Shown here: positions 7,628 through 15,150 of the stretch, piece after piece | Layout of the letters: every line of letters begins with the position of its first letter | Position numbering within the stretch: position 1 is the first letter of the stretch | Source of the DNA: Alphaproteobacteria bacterium | GTDB taxonomy: Bacteria > Pseudomonadota > Alphaproteobacteria > CAAHEQ01 > UBA3637 | DNA length: 24,544 bases | Assembly: GCA_017513365.1 (NCBI GenBank) | Contig: JAFXFY010000235.1 | Span: 1 to 24,544, forward strand | Reading direction: 5' to 3' | The notes under the pieces: model-generated | What the model was told of the DNA's origin: nothing | The model's input: only the letters and a program-made list of their open reading frames with translations | The model's database searches: none | Position numbers and translations under genes: made by a program

Positions 7628-8206
7628 ATGTTCAAAAATTTAATTATCTTTTTAAAAATGTGTTGGTTGGGTGCAACAACACCTAAATTAAAACTCAAAT
7701 TACTGTCCGATATTCCGGTTGCTTTGATTGGAGGGCTGTGTGCTTTTGCCGGACCATTATTTTTATCCTGGATTATAAAAAGCTTAAACGAAAAAGCATC
7801 TGATCAAGCATTGTTTTGGTTTTATATGTTGTTGTTTACAACCGCTTTAGGTTGGATAACCAGATTTTATTGGCGCTATATCGTTGAGCCGGTCAGCACG
7901 GTTATAGAAATGAATTTACGCCATATCTACTTCAAAAAGCTGTTTAACAAACCGTATGCATGGCATTTAAATAATTCCGTGGGCTATTTTTCCGGTGCAT
8001 TAGAACGTGTTTGTATGAATATTCATATGTGGCTATGTGATTTTCCGATGGATTTCTTGCCGGCCATCATTTTGGTGTTATGCTTTTTTGGCTATACATT
8101 AAGCATTTCTGTTTGGTTGTTTATTTATTTTGTAGTCGCTTTAACTTTGCTGGTTGTTTTAACAAGACTGCTGTTTGATAAACGTATCGGATATATTGAG
8201 GTTTGA
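7628..8206 (+). pseudogene. ABC exporter, N-terminal membrane part (upstream half of a frame-disrupted gene)
   Basis: 192 codons giving the first half of an ABC-type exporter membrane domain, with about four hydrophobic helices: near 22-45 (PVALIGGLCAFAGPLFLSWI), 60-80, 138-155 and 160-180. The reading frame stops at TGA 8204-8206 after ...KRIGYIEV. The next reading frame, shifted by -1, continues without a gap in the expected protein with the conserved intracellular-loop segment (FNKIFIDFLYNVRSVKKM). Joined, the two parts give about 555 residues, a normal size for a TMD-NBD half-transporter. The junction GAGGTTTGACC is not a classic slippery heptamer. A sequencing or assembly indel, a real pseudogene, or two coupled polypeptides (TTGA overlap) are all possible; the substrate is unknown. 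Confidence 0.8.
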
Positions 8207-9294
8207 CCAATCAAACCTTAAAATTCAACAAAATTTTTATTGATTTTTTATATAACGTTCGATCCGTAAAAAAAATGAATTTAATGACCTTTGCGGAAAC
8301 AAAAACCAGAGCGCAAAGCGATAAAGTATGTCAAAAGGCCAAAGCAATGATGCATTACAACGCTGCGCAATGGGGAGCGATGGAATTTATTTTGCAAGGT
8401 ATGACCTTGGGGCCTATCGGATATTTTTTATACCAATTTATTCAAACCGGCTCCGGATTAGATGTTGTTGTCATGATTGCGGCCATTGCCCCTCAATTAG
8501 AACAAACGGGACGGCGTATGATGTATTTCATGACCTCAAGTGCAAAAGTTTTAACCGAATATGCTCGATTAGCCGAACATTTGGGAGATATTGTTTTAAC
8601 GGAAGAAAAAACGAAACCTATCGGAAAATGGCACACAATTACATTTGATGATACACATTTTGAATTTGTCAAAGATGGTCATATCTTTCATCACAAAGTA
8701 CCCTTTTTTGAAATTAAACGAGGGGATAAAGTTGCCGTTGTTGGTCGATCCGGCGAAGGAAAATCCACATTTTTAAATTTATTAACGGGACAGTTCCCTT
8801 GCCAAAGTGGACAAATTTTGGTGGATAAAACATCTTATACTGAAGCCGGACAAGCGTTTTTTGATAAACACATTACGTATATTTCTCAAGATGTAGAACT
8901 ATTTGATATGAGCCTATACGACAATATTGTTATGGGCAAACGTGTTTCTCAAGACGCTTTACAAAAAATTATTGACGGTTGCCAATTAAATGAACTGGTG
9001 GCTCGCATGGATGGTAATTTGCACAGTGATATCGGTGAAAAAGGCGTTAAAGTTTCTGCCGGTGAAAAACAACGCATTAACTTGGCCAGAGGATTATTAT
9101 TAAACCGAGACATCTTAGTGTTAGATGAAATTACCGCTAACTTAGATCCGATAACAACTCAAAAAATATGGGAATTTATCTTTACTGAATACGCCGATAA
9201 AACCATTGTGGCGGTATCTCATGAAAAAGATTTACTCAACCATATTGAACGGCGTTTGGAATTTAAACGCGGATTGGGTAAGGAAGTTTTATAA
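8203..9294 (+). pseudogene. ABC exporter, C-terminal membrane part plus ATPase domain (downstream half)
   Basis: The only start at the junction is TTG 8203, overlapping the upstream stop, and there is no good ribosome site. Residues 1-125 are the rest of the membrane domain, including coupling-loop sequence and one clear hydrophobic helix region (about 60-95). The nucleotide-binding domain follows with all motifs intact: Walker A GRSGEGKST (181-189), Q-loop Q229 in YISQD, signature VSAGEKQR (284-291; the usual LSGGQ is replaced by VSAGE), Walker B ILVLDE (304-309) and H-loop H340. Intact motifs argue that the disruption is recent or artificial. A terminator follows at 9305. Homodimeric export of a lipid, peptide or drug is usual in the family, but the substrate cannot be read here. 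Confidence 0.85.
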
Positions 9295-9304
9295 TATAGT
9301 TAAT

Positions 9305-9345
9305 AAAAAAAGGGGGGATAGTTTAATCATCCTCCTTTTTATTTT
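9305..9345 (+). terminator. Intrinsic terminator after the ABC gene
   Basis: AAAAAAGGGGGGAT pairs imperfectly with ATCCTCCTTTTT (one bulged G) around an AT-rich loop, and the 3' arm runs into TTTTTATTTT. Confidence 0.75.
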
Positions 9346-9366
9346 ATCCGATTAAAAAGAAAAGAC

Positions 9367-9395
9367 TTGATTTTTGAAAAATATTTTTGTATACT
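9367..9395 (+). promoter_or_regulatory. Promoter of the CAU tRNA
   Basis: TTGATT (9367-9372), a 17-bp spacer and TATACT (9390-9395), placed 14 bp before the mature tRNA 5' end. Confidence 0.75.
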
Positions 9396-9409
9396 GACTT
9401 TGTTTTTGG

Positions 9410-9486
9410 GGGTCTGTAGCTCAGTTGGTTAGAGCCGCCCGCTCATAACGGGCTGGTCGGGGGTTCGAGTCCCTCCGGACCTACCA
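9410..9486 (+). tRNA. tRNA with CAU anticodon (elongator Met or Ile2)
   Basis: A 77-nt cloverleaf: acceptor GGGTCTG/CGGACCT (first pair G-U), D-stem GCTC/GAGC, anticodon stem GCCCG/CGGGC with loop CTCATAA, T-stem GGGGG/CCCTC with TTCGAGT, and encoded CCA. The anticodon CAU excludes neither Met nor lysidine-modified Ile. The initiator is unlikely because the anticodon stem lacks the three consecutive G-C pairs. The GGGTCTGTAGCTCAG start resembles alphaproteobacterial Ile tRNAs, so Ile2 is a real possibility. Confidence 0.95.
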
Positions 9487-9496
9487 TAAACAAAAT

Positions 9497-9521
9497 AAAC
9501 GGCCTTTAGGGTCGTTTTTTT
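9497..9521 (+). terminator. Intrinsic terminator of the tRNA
   Basis: AAACGGCC (9497-9504) pairs with GGTCGTTT (9510-9517, one G-U) and is followed by a T run. Confidence 0.8.
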
Positions 9522-9529
9522 ATTATGTA

Positions 9530-9558
9530 TTGCATTTTTCCACAAAATATGTTATACT
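9530..9558 (+). promoter_or_regulatory. Promoter of the 9564-9761 structured RNA / 62-aa gene
   Basis: TTGCAT (9530-9535), a 17-bp spacer and TATACT (9553-9558) with extended TGT. The predicted start is near 9564, exactly at the first hairpin. Confidence 0.8.
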
Positions 9559-9563
9559 AAAAT

Positions 9564-9761
9564 GGTCTTCATATAGAAGACGTGGGCGTAGAAAACCCAT
9601 ACAACATATGTCGCCCAGCATAGCGACAAAAAACTATATGCCGACTTCTTGCCAATTATTGGACGGATGTCGGCTCAATAAGGTGAAAGCCCAATAGGCC
9701 GAGCCGTTTTATGTTGTACGGTTTTCTAACATCCGCCCACTAGTAAAGTGGGTATTTTTTT
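9564..9761 (+). ncRNA. Structured leader-like RNA with stem/terminator competition
   Basis: About 198 nt between a strong promoter and an intrinsic terminator. It opens with a perfect hairpin GTCTTC/GAAGAC (9565-9570 with 9576-9581). A long closing helix follows: GTGGGCG with CGCCCAC (9582-9588 with 9734-9740), TAGAAAAC with GTTTTCTA (9589-9596 with 9721-9728) and TACAACAT with ATGTTGTA (9600-9607 with 9711-9718). Inside are hairpins TGTCGC/GCGACA (9609-9614 with 9623-9628) and GCCGAC/GTCGGC (9640-9645 with 9669-9674); the latter competes with CGGCTC/GAGCCG (9671-9676 with 9701-9706). The outer helix and the terminator stem share 9736-9740, so only one can form. That is riboswitch or attenuator geometry controlling the secreted gene at 9786. 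I recognise no known aptamer consensus. A stand-alone sRNA is the alternative. Confidence 0.65.
9736..9761 (+). terminator. Intrinsic terminator at the end of the 9564-9761 RNA
   Basis: CCCACT (9736-9741) and AGTGGG (9747-9752) with loop AGTAA, followed by TATTTTTTT. It ends 24 bp before the ATG of the 62-aa gene and overlaps the 3' arm of the leader's closing helix. Confidence 0.8.
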
Positions 9762-9785
9762 AACAAAAAACAAAGGAGTTAGAAA

Positions 9786-9974
9786 ATGAAAAAAATTTTA
9801 CTTGCTATCTTAATTACTGTTTCATGTTTATCTTTTGCTGCTGAAGCTCGCAATCCTTATGCAGCTCCAGCAACAGTGAGTGTTCGGGGCTATACACGTT
9901 CTGATGGAACTTATGTACGTCCACATGTTAGAACAGCACCAGATGGGATAAAATCTAATAATTTATCCTTTTAG
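9786..9974 (+). CDS. Small secreted protein, 62 aa, with GYTRxDGTYVxxHxRTxPDG motif
   Basis: AAAGGAG lies 7 bp before the ATG. Residues 1-21 are a Sec signal (MKKILLAILITVSCLSFAAEA). The mature 40 residues contain VRGYTRSDGTYVRPHVRTAP followed by DG and NN. From memory this short block recurs at the C-terminus of many otherwise unrelated secreted bacterial proteins; its function is not known to me. Here it is essentially the whole mature protein. A structured RNA with a terminator precedes the gene, so expression probably depends on read-through. A strong hairpin follows the stop. Confidence 0.8.
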   Translation: MKKILLAILITVSCLSFAAEARNPYAAPATVSVRGYTRSDGTYVRPHVRTAPDGIKSNNLSF

Positions 9975-9980
9975 TTAATT

Positions 9981-10015
9981 GAAAGAGAGGTTGCGTTAAC
10001 CTCTCTTTCTTTTCC
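9981..10015 (+). terminator. Intrinsic terminator of the 62-aa gene, overlapping the 3' end of rnr
   Basis: A perfect 12-bp stem GAAAGAGAGGTT (9981-9992) / AACCTCTCTTTC (9998-10009) followed by TTTTCCCTTT. Its 3' arm is also the last codons and stop of the convergent rnr gene, so the coding sequence and terminator are shared. Confidence 0.85.
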
Positions 10016-12221
10016 CTTTCATTCGTTTTTCTTTTTTGTTTTTGTGTTTTACCGGCATTTTAGATTTTGCCTTGATAACACAAGCGCCCTTTTCTTTTTT
10101 ACCACCACCAATGATATCAAAAACCATTCCACCGGTTACCGGGACGCATTCTTTCAAAATCACATCCACCATATCACCACAGGCAAAAACACGCCCGCTT
10201 TCCCGTCCAATTAACTTGGCGCCAGCTTCGTCTATTTCATAATAATCATTTGCTAACGAACTTAAGGGAACAAACCCATCGGCCCCATAAGCATCCAGTC
10301 GGACAAATAACCCGAACGTATTAACCGACGAAATACGGGCTTTAAATTTTGCACCCACTTTATCTACCAAATAACCCGCGATATATCTGTCTATGGCATC
10401 TTGTTCGGCACTGGCCGCTTGACGTTCCATATAGGAAATATGGCGTGCCGTATCCTCAAACGTTTTAACTTCTTCATCTGTCAACGCACCCTCACCTAAT
10501 TTTAAGGCGCCGATTAAAGCCCGATGCACCAAAATATCAGCATACCGACGAATAGGAGAGGTAAAATGCGCATATCTTTGCAAAGCCAACCCAAAATGCC
10601 CGATATTTTCGGGACTGTAAACGGCTTGAGATTGACTGCGCAGTACAAACTCATTAACGGCAAAATCTTTGGCGGTTTTGTCTGCTCGCTTTAAAACGGC
10701 ATTAAAATCATTGGGTGTTGCACTTTCACGCAGATTACCACTGTGTCCGATTGAGGATAAAAACGCATTAAGTGCCTCTATTTTCTCAGCACTGGGACGG
10801 TCATGAACACGGTACATCGTGGCCCAGCCTTTATCTTCCAACGTTTCCGCCGCCGATACGTTTGCCAAAATCATCAGTTCTTCAATCAATTTATTACTGT
10901 CATTGATTTCACGTTTTTTGATATCAATAACCACTCCTTTATCATTTAAAATCACTTGACGTTCCGGTACATCAATTTCCAAGACACCACGGCGTTTACG
11001 TTTTTTGAGTAAGGCTTGATATGCTCCCGTCAAAGAGGATAATTCATTTTCCAACCCCACTACCGGTGTTTTTCCATCCATGGCAGATTGCACTTCGTCA
11101 TACGTTAACCGTCTGGCGGATTTAATCAAAGCTCTGCGGAAAGTATGGCGGATTTTATGCCCTGTTTTATCTATCCACACTTCGCATACCATAGCGGCCC
11201 GTTTTTGATTTGGTTGCAGTGAGCACATTTTATTGGATAACGCCTCTGGCAACATTGGAATGACTCTATCTGGAAAATAAACGGAATTACCCCGCATGCG
11301 TGCATCCATATCTAACGCATCACCACTTCTGACATACCAAGCCACATCAGCAATGGCCACCATAATATGCCATCCACCGGCATTTGATTTATCGGCATCT
11401 GGTTCGGCCCAAACGGCATCGTCAAAGTCTTTAGCATCAGCCCCATCTATCGTGACAAAAGGAACAGCCGTTAAATCTTCACGGTATTTGCTTTTTGCCG
11501 GCACCGTAGCTTTGCCGGCTTCATTTTCACCAGCCTTTGAAAACATTACCGGCAAATTATGCAAATAAATAGAAATTAAGGTGGCGGCATACGGATCTGT
11601 TTCGGACCCGATTTTACGTACGAATGTGGCCTCAGGAAACCGAGAACGCACCATCGGAATATCTGCAATCACAATATCTCGGTTATTTAATCTTTCCACC
11701 GGTAAATTTTTTAACCGAAACGCTTGTTTTAACCGTCTATCTACCGAGGTAACAAAACCATTTTCAAACACACACACCATATGATTGTCTCCGGCTGTTA
11801 AACGCCTGAGAGCTTCCCCCTCGTACAGATTATTGCCAACAGGCGTTAGTTTTGCCTGAACAATATCCCCCACACCGGCCGGCGGATTAATTTTATCCTT
11901 TACAATAATAATTTGAGGCATTGGCAAATCACCAGGCCACTCTAATGGTCTGGCAATTAATTCCCCATCTGAATCCGTTCCGGTAATTTCCACATTGGTT
12001 CGGTCCGGCAAAGCACCTTTAACAGCCAATCGTTTCCCTTTATCATAAAATACCTGACCATCGGATTTAAGTTCTTTAAGCATTTGTTTTAAAACAACCT
12101 TATCATCCCCTTTTAATCCAAACGCCCTAGCTACTTCACGCTTACCCACCTTACCGGATTGCTGACTTAAATAGGCCATTAATTCATCCATAGAAGGAAT
12201 TGGTGCTTTCTTTTTAACCAT
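9996..12221 (-). CDS. rnr: Ribonuclease R (RNase II/RNB family 3'-5' exoribonuclease)
   Basis: A 741-aa protein with the RNase R domain order: N-terminal helix-turn-helix-like region (about 8-65), cold-shock domains (about 75-230), RNB catalytic domain (about 250-575), S1 domain (about 625-705, starting GAKFKARISSVNTFGLFVRL) and a very basic Lys/Arg tail. The catalytic Asp cluster is present (IDGADAKDFDDAV: D262, D265, D267, D268). Known members degrade structured RNA processively and act in rRNA quality control and trans-translation. The AAGGAG before the ATG at 12221 supports the start. The length and the HTH plus basic tail favour RNase R over RNase II. Its 3' end forms half of the terminator hairpin of the convergent small gene. 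Confidence 0.95.
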   Translation of the reverse strand: MVKKKAPIPSMDELMAYLSQQSGKVGKREVARAFGLKGDDKVVLKQMLKELKSDGQVFYDKGKRLAVKGALPDRTNVEITGTDSDGELIARPLEWPGDLPMPQIIIVKDKINPPAGVGDIVQAKLTPVGNNLYEGEALRRLTAGDNHMVCVFENGFVTSVDRRLKQAFRLKNLPVERLNNRDIVIADIPMVRSRFPEATFVRKIGSETDPYAATLISIYLHNLPVMFSKAGENEAGKATVPAKSKYREDLTAVPFVTIDGADAKDFDDAVWAEPDADKSNAGGWHIMVAIADVAWYVRSGDALDMDARMRGNSVYFPDRVIPMLPEALSNKMCSLQPNQKRAAMVCEVWIDKTGHKIRHTFRRALIKSARRLTYDEVQSAMDGKTPVVGLENELSSLTGAYQALLKKRKRRGVLEIDVPERQVILNDKGVVIDIKKREINDSNKLIEELMILANVSAAETLEDKGWATMYRVHDRPSAEKIEALNAFLSSIGHSGNLRESATPNDFNAVLKRADKTAKDFAVNEFVLRSQSQAVYSPENIGHFGLALQRYAHFTSPIRRYADILVHRALIGALKLGEGALTDEEVKTFEDTARHISYMERQAASAEQDAIDRYIAGYLVDKVGAKFKARISSVNTFGLFVRLDAYGADGFVPLSSLANDYYEIDEAGAKLIGRESGRVFACGDMVDVILKECVPVTGGMVFDIIGGGKKEKGACVIKAKSKMPVKHKNKKEKRMKGKRKRG

Positions 12222-12323
12222 GTTAACGCTCCTTTTTCTATATTATCTCATATTTTAAAGATAGGAGCAATAAAAAAACATCCACTATAAAAATGCCACC
12301 TGATTAATGTATTATTTCAGCCT

Positions 12324-12809
12324 TTATTCAAAATACTGTAAAATAAATAAACAAATTAACGGATATAAAATTATCCCACACAAAATTAATCTGTTTTTAA
12401 AATCTTGTTCAGATATCCGTTTTTTATTATAGGATATAATCGCCCATATTATCGGCAATAAATAAAGGGCGTGGACAACATTTCCGATAATTTGTTTACC
12501 AATGGCAACCAAAAAAGTAAAGGACAAAAACACAAGCAAGTATGCACTGATAAGCCTTGTCTTTGTAGAAAACAAAAAGACAACAAATGAAAAAACAAAA
12601 GATACTAAAATAGACTGCCATATATCAAGAGATGCTGGACGATAAAAACAATCGCAAAAAGAATGTGCACACTCTGGACTTGCTTTTCGTTCTAGACACT
12701 TTTGGAAAATTTCATGATTGTGATAATATGCCCAATACATAAATAATGGAACGCCTATACTCCATACAATAAGAAAGATGCACATCCATATTTTTTTATT
12801 TATTTTCAT
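12324..12809 (-). CDS. Small integral membrane protein, 161 aa, unknown
   Basis: Five hydrophobic segments are visible: about 7-29, 64-84, 89-107, 114-130 and 141-159. Between the first two is a Cys-containing loop (CLERKASPECAHSFCDCFY) with five cysteines, probably on the outer side. I chose ATG 12809, which overlaps the last four codons of the upstream kinase gene, because the frame upstream (to 12875) runs inside the kinase coding sequence and looks like spurious extension. The ribosome site is poor (AAGAAG), so translational coupling with the kinase is likely. I recognise no family. Confidence 0.65.
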   Translation of the reverse strand: MKINKKIWMCIFLIVWSIGVPLFMYWAYYHNHEIFQKCLERKASPECAHSFCDCFYRPASLDIWQSILVSFVFSFVVFLFSTKTRLISAYLLVFLSFTFLVAIGKQIIGNVVHALYLLPIIWAIISYNKKRISEQDFKNRLILCGIILYPLICLFILQYFE

Positions 12810-13344
12810 CTTCTTCAAAAACTTTCTGTTTAGCCGAACAATCCGTTTTATAAAAAATAACCGGCAATCCTTCATCTAAACTCATCGGTTCAAATCGTTT
12901 TAAACGATCATAAAAAATTTCTTCGGTAATCAGTAATTCATTTTCGTTACTGACACTACGATTCAAAACACGCTTTTTGGCAATATCTAAATCACATTGC
13001 ATCGCATGAAACAACACATTCGGCGTTAATGTTTTCGCCCACTCATAATATTCTTTTCGGGTACTTTTTTCCCAAAAACCATAATCCATAATAACATTAT
13101 GACCTTGTTTGATTTCTTTTTCAGCCAGCTCCCGAATATCTTTATCCACAATTTTATATTTTATATGAAAATCTTCAGGATCCCGCCCATAACGAGCAAA
13201 CATAAAATCATCATGTGTTAATTTAATGGCAGGTAATTCTACCTTTAACCGACGAGACAGTGTCGTTTTACCAAACCCCATAAACCCATGCATTAAATGA
13301 ATAGATGGATAGCCGGAAACAAAAGAAAAACCAACTTTAATCAT
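12796..13344 (-). CDS. P-loop kinase-like ATPase (AAA_33 / zeta-like), 182 aa
   Basis: Walker A GFMGFGKTT is at residues 20-28. It is followed by LTHDDFMFARYG (substrate or metal-binding Asp pair) and by VIMDYGFWEKSTRKEYYEWA, the DxGFWxxxxR pattern typical of AAA_33 proteins annotated as ATP-binding or zeta-like kinases. These phosphorylate small molecules; the substrate is not predictable here. I chose ATG 13344 over the TTG at 13347. The start codon overlaps the stop of a 21-codon ORF with a good ribosome site, suggesting translational coupling. The downstream membrane protein overlaps its 3' end. No partner antitoxin is recognisable. Confidence 0.8.
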   Translation of the reverse strand: MIKVGFSFVSGYPSIHLMHGFMGFGKTTLSRRLKVELPAIKLTHDDFMFARYGRDPEDFHIKYKIVDKDIRELAEKEIKQGHNVIMDYGFWEKSTRKEYYEWAKTLTPNVLFHAMQCDLDIAKKRVLNRSVSNENELLITEEIFYDRLKRFEPMSLDEGLPVIFYKTDCSAKQKVFEEDENK

Positions 13345-13402
13345 CAAAAATTAATCCTCGTCCTTCTTGCACAGATTTTCCAGCCAATAAATCTGCCGTC
13401 AT
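13337..13402 (-). CDS. Short upstream ORF (21 aa) coupled to the kinase gene
   Basis: ATG at 13402 follows GGAAAGGA by 6 bp, the best ribosome site of the unit. It encodes MTADLLAGKSVQEGRGLIFD plus one more D, and ends in GATGATTAA, so its stop region overlaps the kinase ATG (13344-13342). The peptide has no recognised match. It may be a leader peptide whose translation opens or delivers ribosomes to the kinase start, a remnant of a longer gene, or chance. Evidence is the ribosome site and overlap only. Confidence 0.45.
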   Translation of the reverse strand: MTADLLAGKSVQEGRGLIFDD

Positions 13403-13428
13403 ATTATATCCTTTCCATTTATGTGATT

Positions 13429-13457
13429 ACACTACATATATGACAACAAAAAGTCAA
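13429..13457 (-). promoter_or_regulatory. Tentative promoter of the kinase unit
   Basis: On the minus strand TTGACT (complement of 13452-13457) and, after 17 bp, TAGTGT (complement of 13429-13434). The -35 is good and the -10 weak. It lies between the Nudix stop and the short upstream ORF. Confidence 0.35.
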
Positions 13458-13463
13458 ACACTA

Positions 13464-13892
13464 TCAAAATTCATCTTCATAAAATGAAATACCTTGATTT
13501 ATTTTTTGAACCGCCGGCTTTAAATACGGACACGTGTTTTCAGGCAAATTATCCCAAGAATACCACCCTAATTTAGCACATTTTTCGGGCTCTAAATTTT
13601 GTATATCTCCCGTCCATTTTCGGCATTCAAAATAAAATTGCAGATATTCTACACCTTGATTACTATGACAAATTGTTTTTAACACCAAATCTTCAGAACA
13701 AATTTGAACACCGATTTCCTCTTTTACTTCACGAATAGCAGCAGTTGCAATTTGTTCATTACCGTCCAAATGACCACCGACAAATCCCCAATGCCCTGCA
13801 AAAGAACAATTTTGCCTCAGCTGTAATAACACTTGATTATTTTGGCGTAGCATAATAAATACACCGACAGGTATTTTAAATCGTTCAGCCAT
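13464..13892 (-). CDS. Nudix (MutT-like) hydrolase, 142 aa
   Basis: A complete Nudix box occupies residues 40-62: G40-x5-E46-x7-R54-E55-x2-E58-E59-x-G61. The N-terminal strand VGVFIMLRQNNQVLLQLR is the usual Nudix beta-sheet start and WGFVGGHLDGNE precedes the helix. Nudix enzymes hydrolyse nucleoside diphosphate derivatives; the box alone does not give the substrate (dNTP pool cleaning, NADH or ADP-sugar are possible). AAAGGGG lies 8 bp before the ATG. It follows the S66 peptidase gene by 13 bp on the same strand and is probably co-transcribed with it. Confidence 0.9.
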   Translation of the reverse strand: MAERFKIPVGVFIMLRQNNQVLLQLRQNCSFAGHWGFVGGHLDGNEQIATAAIREVKEEIGVQICSEDLVLKTICHSNQGVEYLQFYFECRKWTGDIQNLEPEKCAKLGWYSWDNLPENTCPYLKPAVQKINQGISFYEDEF

Positions 13893-13905
13893 TTTTTATC
13901 CCCTT

Positions 13906-15003
13906 TCATATTTTTCCATTATTCTCGCTCTCTGACGCCACTTTCCAAAATTGAAACTTTTTTTGCCACCGGATTAATTCACACATAGCCCCATACGGCA
14001 AAATCAATTGAGGCACCGTATGTCCATAATCCATGTTAGTAACCACGGGTAAATCCTGTCTGCCATATTCTTTTAATACTTTTAAAATAACCTCATCAAA
14101 CTTCGGATAAGTCGACAGCCAATTTTGTTTGTCGGTTTCATCGACAAATTTATCATTTCCGGGTCTGGCAAATAATAAACCGTTAATGCGTTTCAAAATC
14201 CCTTGAGCCCCCAAATTACGCAACCAATATAACATATACTCTGGTGATGGACGTTCTTCCGAATTTTCCAAAAATAAAACAGCATTGTCAAATGTATCCA
14301 GTTCGGGCCACAATTTTGTCCCAACAACCATCATCATCAACACATCTGTACATCCACCAATCAAACGACCACGCACTGATTGATTTCCTTGAATAAATTT
14401 GGGACCTTGCGTCGGAATTCTGGGGCGTGCGGGTTGTTCTGTAACCCCCCAATCTACATGGTCCACGATAAAAGTATCGCTGTGTGGCAACTGACCAATC
14501 GGCGCTGTTTCAAATAATGTTTTTTTTGTGTTTTGCACCATAATATCGGGAATACCACCGTTTTCGGCATATCCAAACAAAAGAGAGGCTGAATAATAAG
14601 ACCTTAACCCCGCTTTAAAACACATGAGGTGGTTGACCGTGCTGTCGGAAATACCCAAAAACACCTTAGGATTATTACGAATAACGGCAAAATGCTCATC
14701 CGTCATTAAGTCCAACAACCGAATGGTATCATCTCCACCGATATTACAGATAATCCCTTTAATGTCCGGATTTTTAAAAGCCCACATCATATCCTCAAGT
14801 CGCCAATCCGGATGAGTGTAAATTTCCTCCGGCGAACACAGGGCATGAGGCGTCGGCACTACTTTAACACCAAACGCTTCTTCAATTTGGCGTACCCCTT
14901 GGTGATAACGATTTGGGAAACGCCCGGCCGCCCCAAAAGACAACGTAATGGCAGCAAGTGTATCCCCTTGTTTTAATGCTTGTGGAATAATTAATTCTTT
15001 CAT
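13906..15003 (-). CDS. S66 family LD-carboxypeptidase / MccF-like peptidase
   Basis: A 365-aa protein with the S66 fold signatures. The nucleophile motif is GISDST (S119), preceded by the oxyanion-side IGGDDTIRLLD (88-98). The C-terminal half carries the catalytic Glu region FLENSEERPSPEYMLYWL and the His motif DYGHTVPQLILPYGA. S66 includes LdcA, which trims L-Ala-gamma-D-Glu-meso-DAP-D-Ala in murein recycling, and MccF, which cleaves microcin C7. The length and the ENSEERPSPE stretch resemble the MccF-like branch more than the 304-aa LdcA, but no assay-level distinction is possible. I chose ATG 15003, which has GGAGAG 4 bp upstream, over the TTG at 15015. It is probably cytoplasmic, as there is no signal peptide. 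Confidence 0.88.
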   Translation of the reverse strand: MKELIIPQALKQGDTLAAITLSFGAAGRFPNRYHQGVRQIEEAFGVKVVPTPHALCSPEEIYTHPDWRLEDMMWAFKNPDIKGIICNIGGDDTIRLLDLMTDEHFAVIRNNPKVFLGISDSTVNHLMCFKAGLRSYYSASLLFGYAENGGIPDIMVQNTKKTLFETAPIGQLPHSDTFIVDHVDWGVTEQPARPRIPTQGPKFIQGNQSVRGRLIGGCTDVLMMMVVGTKLWPELDTFDNAVLFLENSEERPSPEYMLYWLRNLGAQGILKRINGLLFARPGNDKFVDETDKQNWLSTYPKFDEVILKVLKEYGRQDLPVVTNMDYGHTVPQLILPYGAMCELIRWQKKFQFWKVASESENNGKI

Positions 15004-15097
15004 TGTGCTCTCCAAGATTTAATATAAAAAAATGTATCAAGTTTTTTTCGCCTTTTCAATATATTTTTTGATGTTTTTATAAAAATAAATAAAAAAA

Positions 15098-15126
15098 TTG
15101 ACAAACAGCTTGTTTTATGATATACT
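15098..15126 (+). promoter_or_regulatory. Strong promoter of the 15151-16353 gene
   Basis: Consensus TTGACA (15098-15103), a 17-bp spacer and TATACT (15121-15126). This is the best -35/-10 pair in the window. The ATG follows AAAGGAG. Confidence 0.85.
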
Positions 15127-15150
15127 ATTCGGAAAAATAAAGGAGATTTT

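Noticed and set aside
7474..7698. Minus-strand 74-aa frame between carD and the ABC gene
   Set aside because: It covers both promoters and the start of the ABC gene, has no ribosome site and no family resemblance.
9701..9726. GAGCCGT...TACGGTTTTC resembles group II intron domain V
   Set aside because: It is too short, lacks the GAAA-type loop and the standard 34-nt pairing, and no reverse transcriptase or other intron domain is nearby. The bases pair better in the long leader helix.
12810..12875. Upstream extension of the membrane protein frame to 12875
   Set aside because: It lies inside the kinase coding sequence, is basic and unlike the rest, and ATG 12809 gives a cleaner start.
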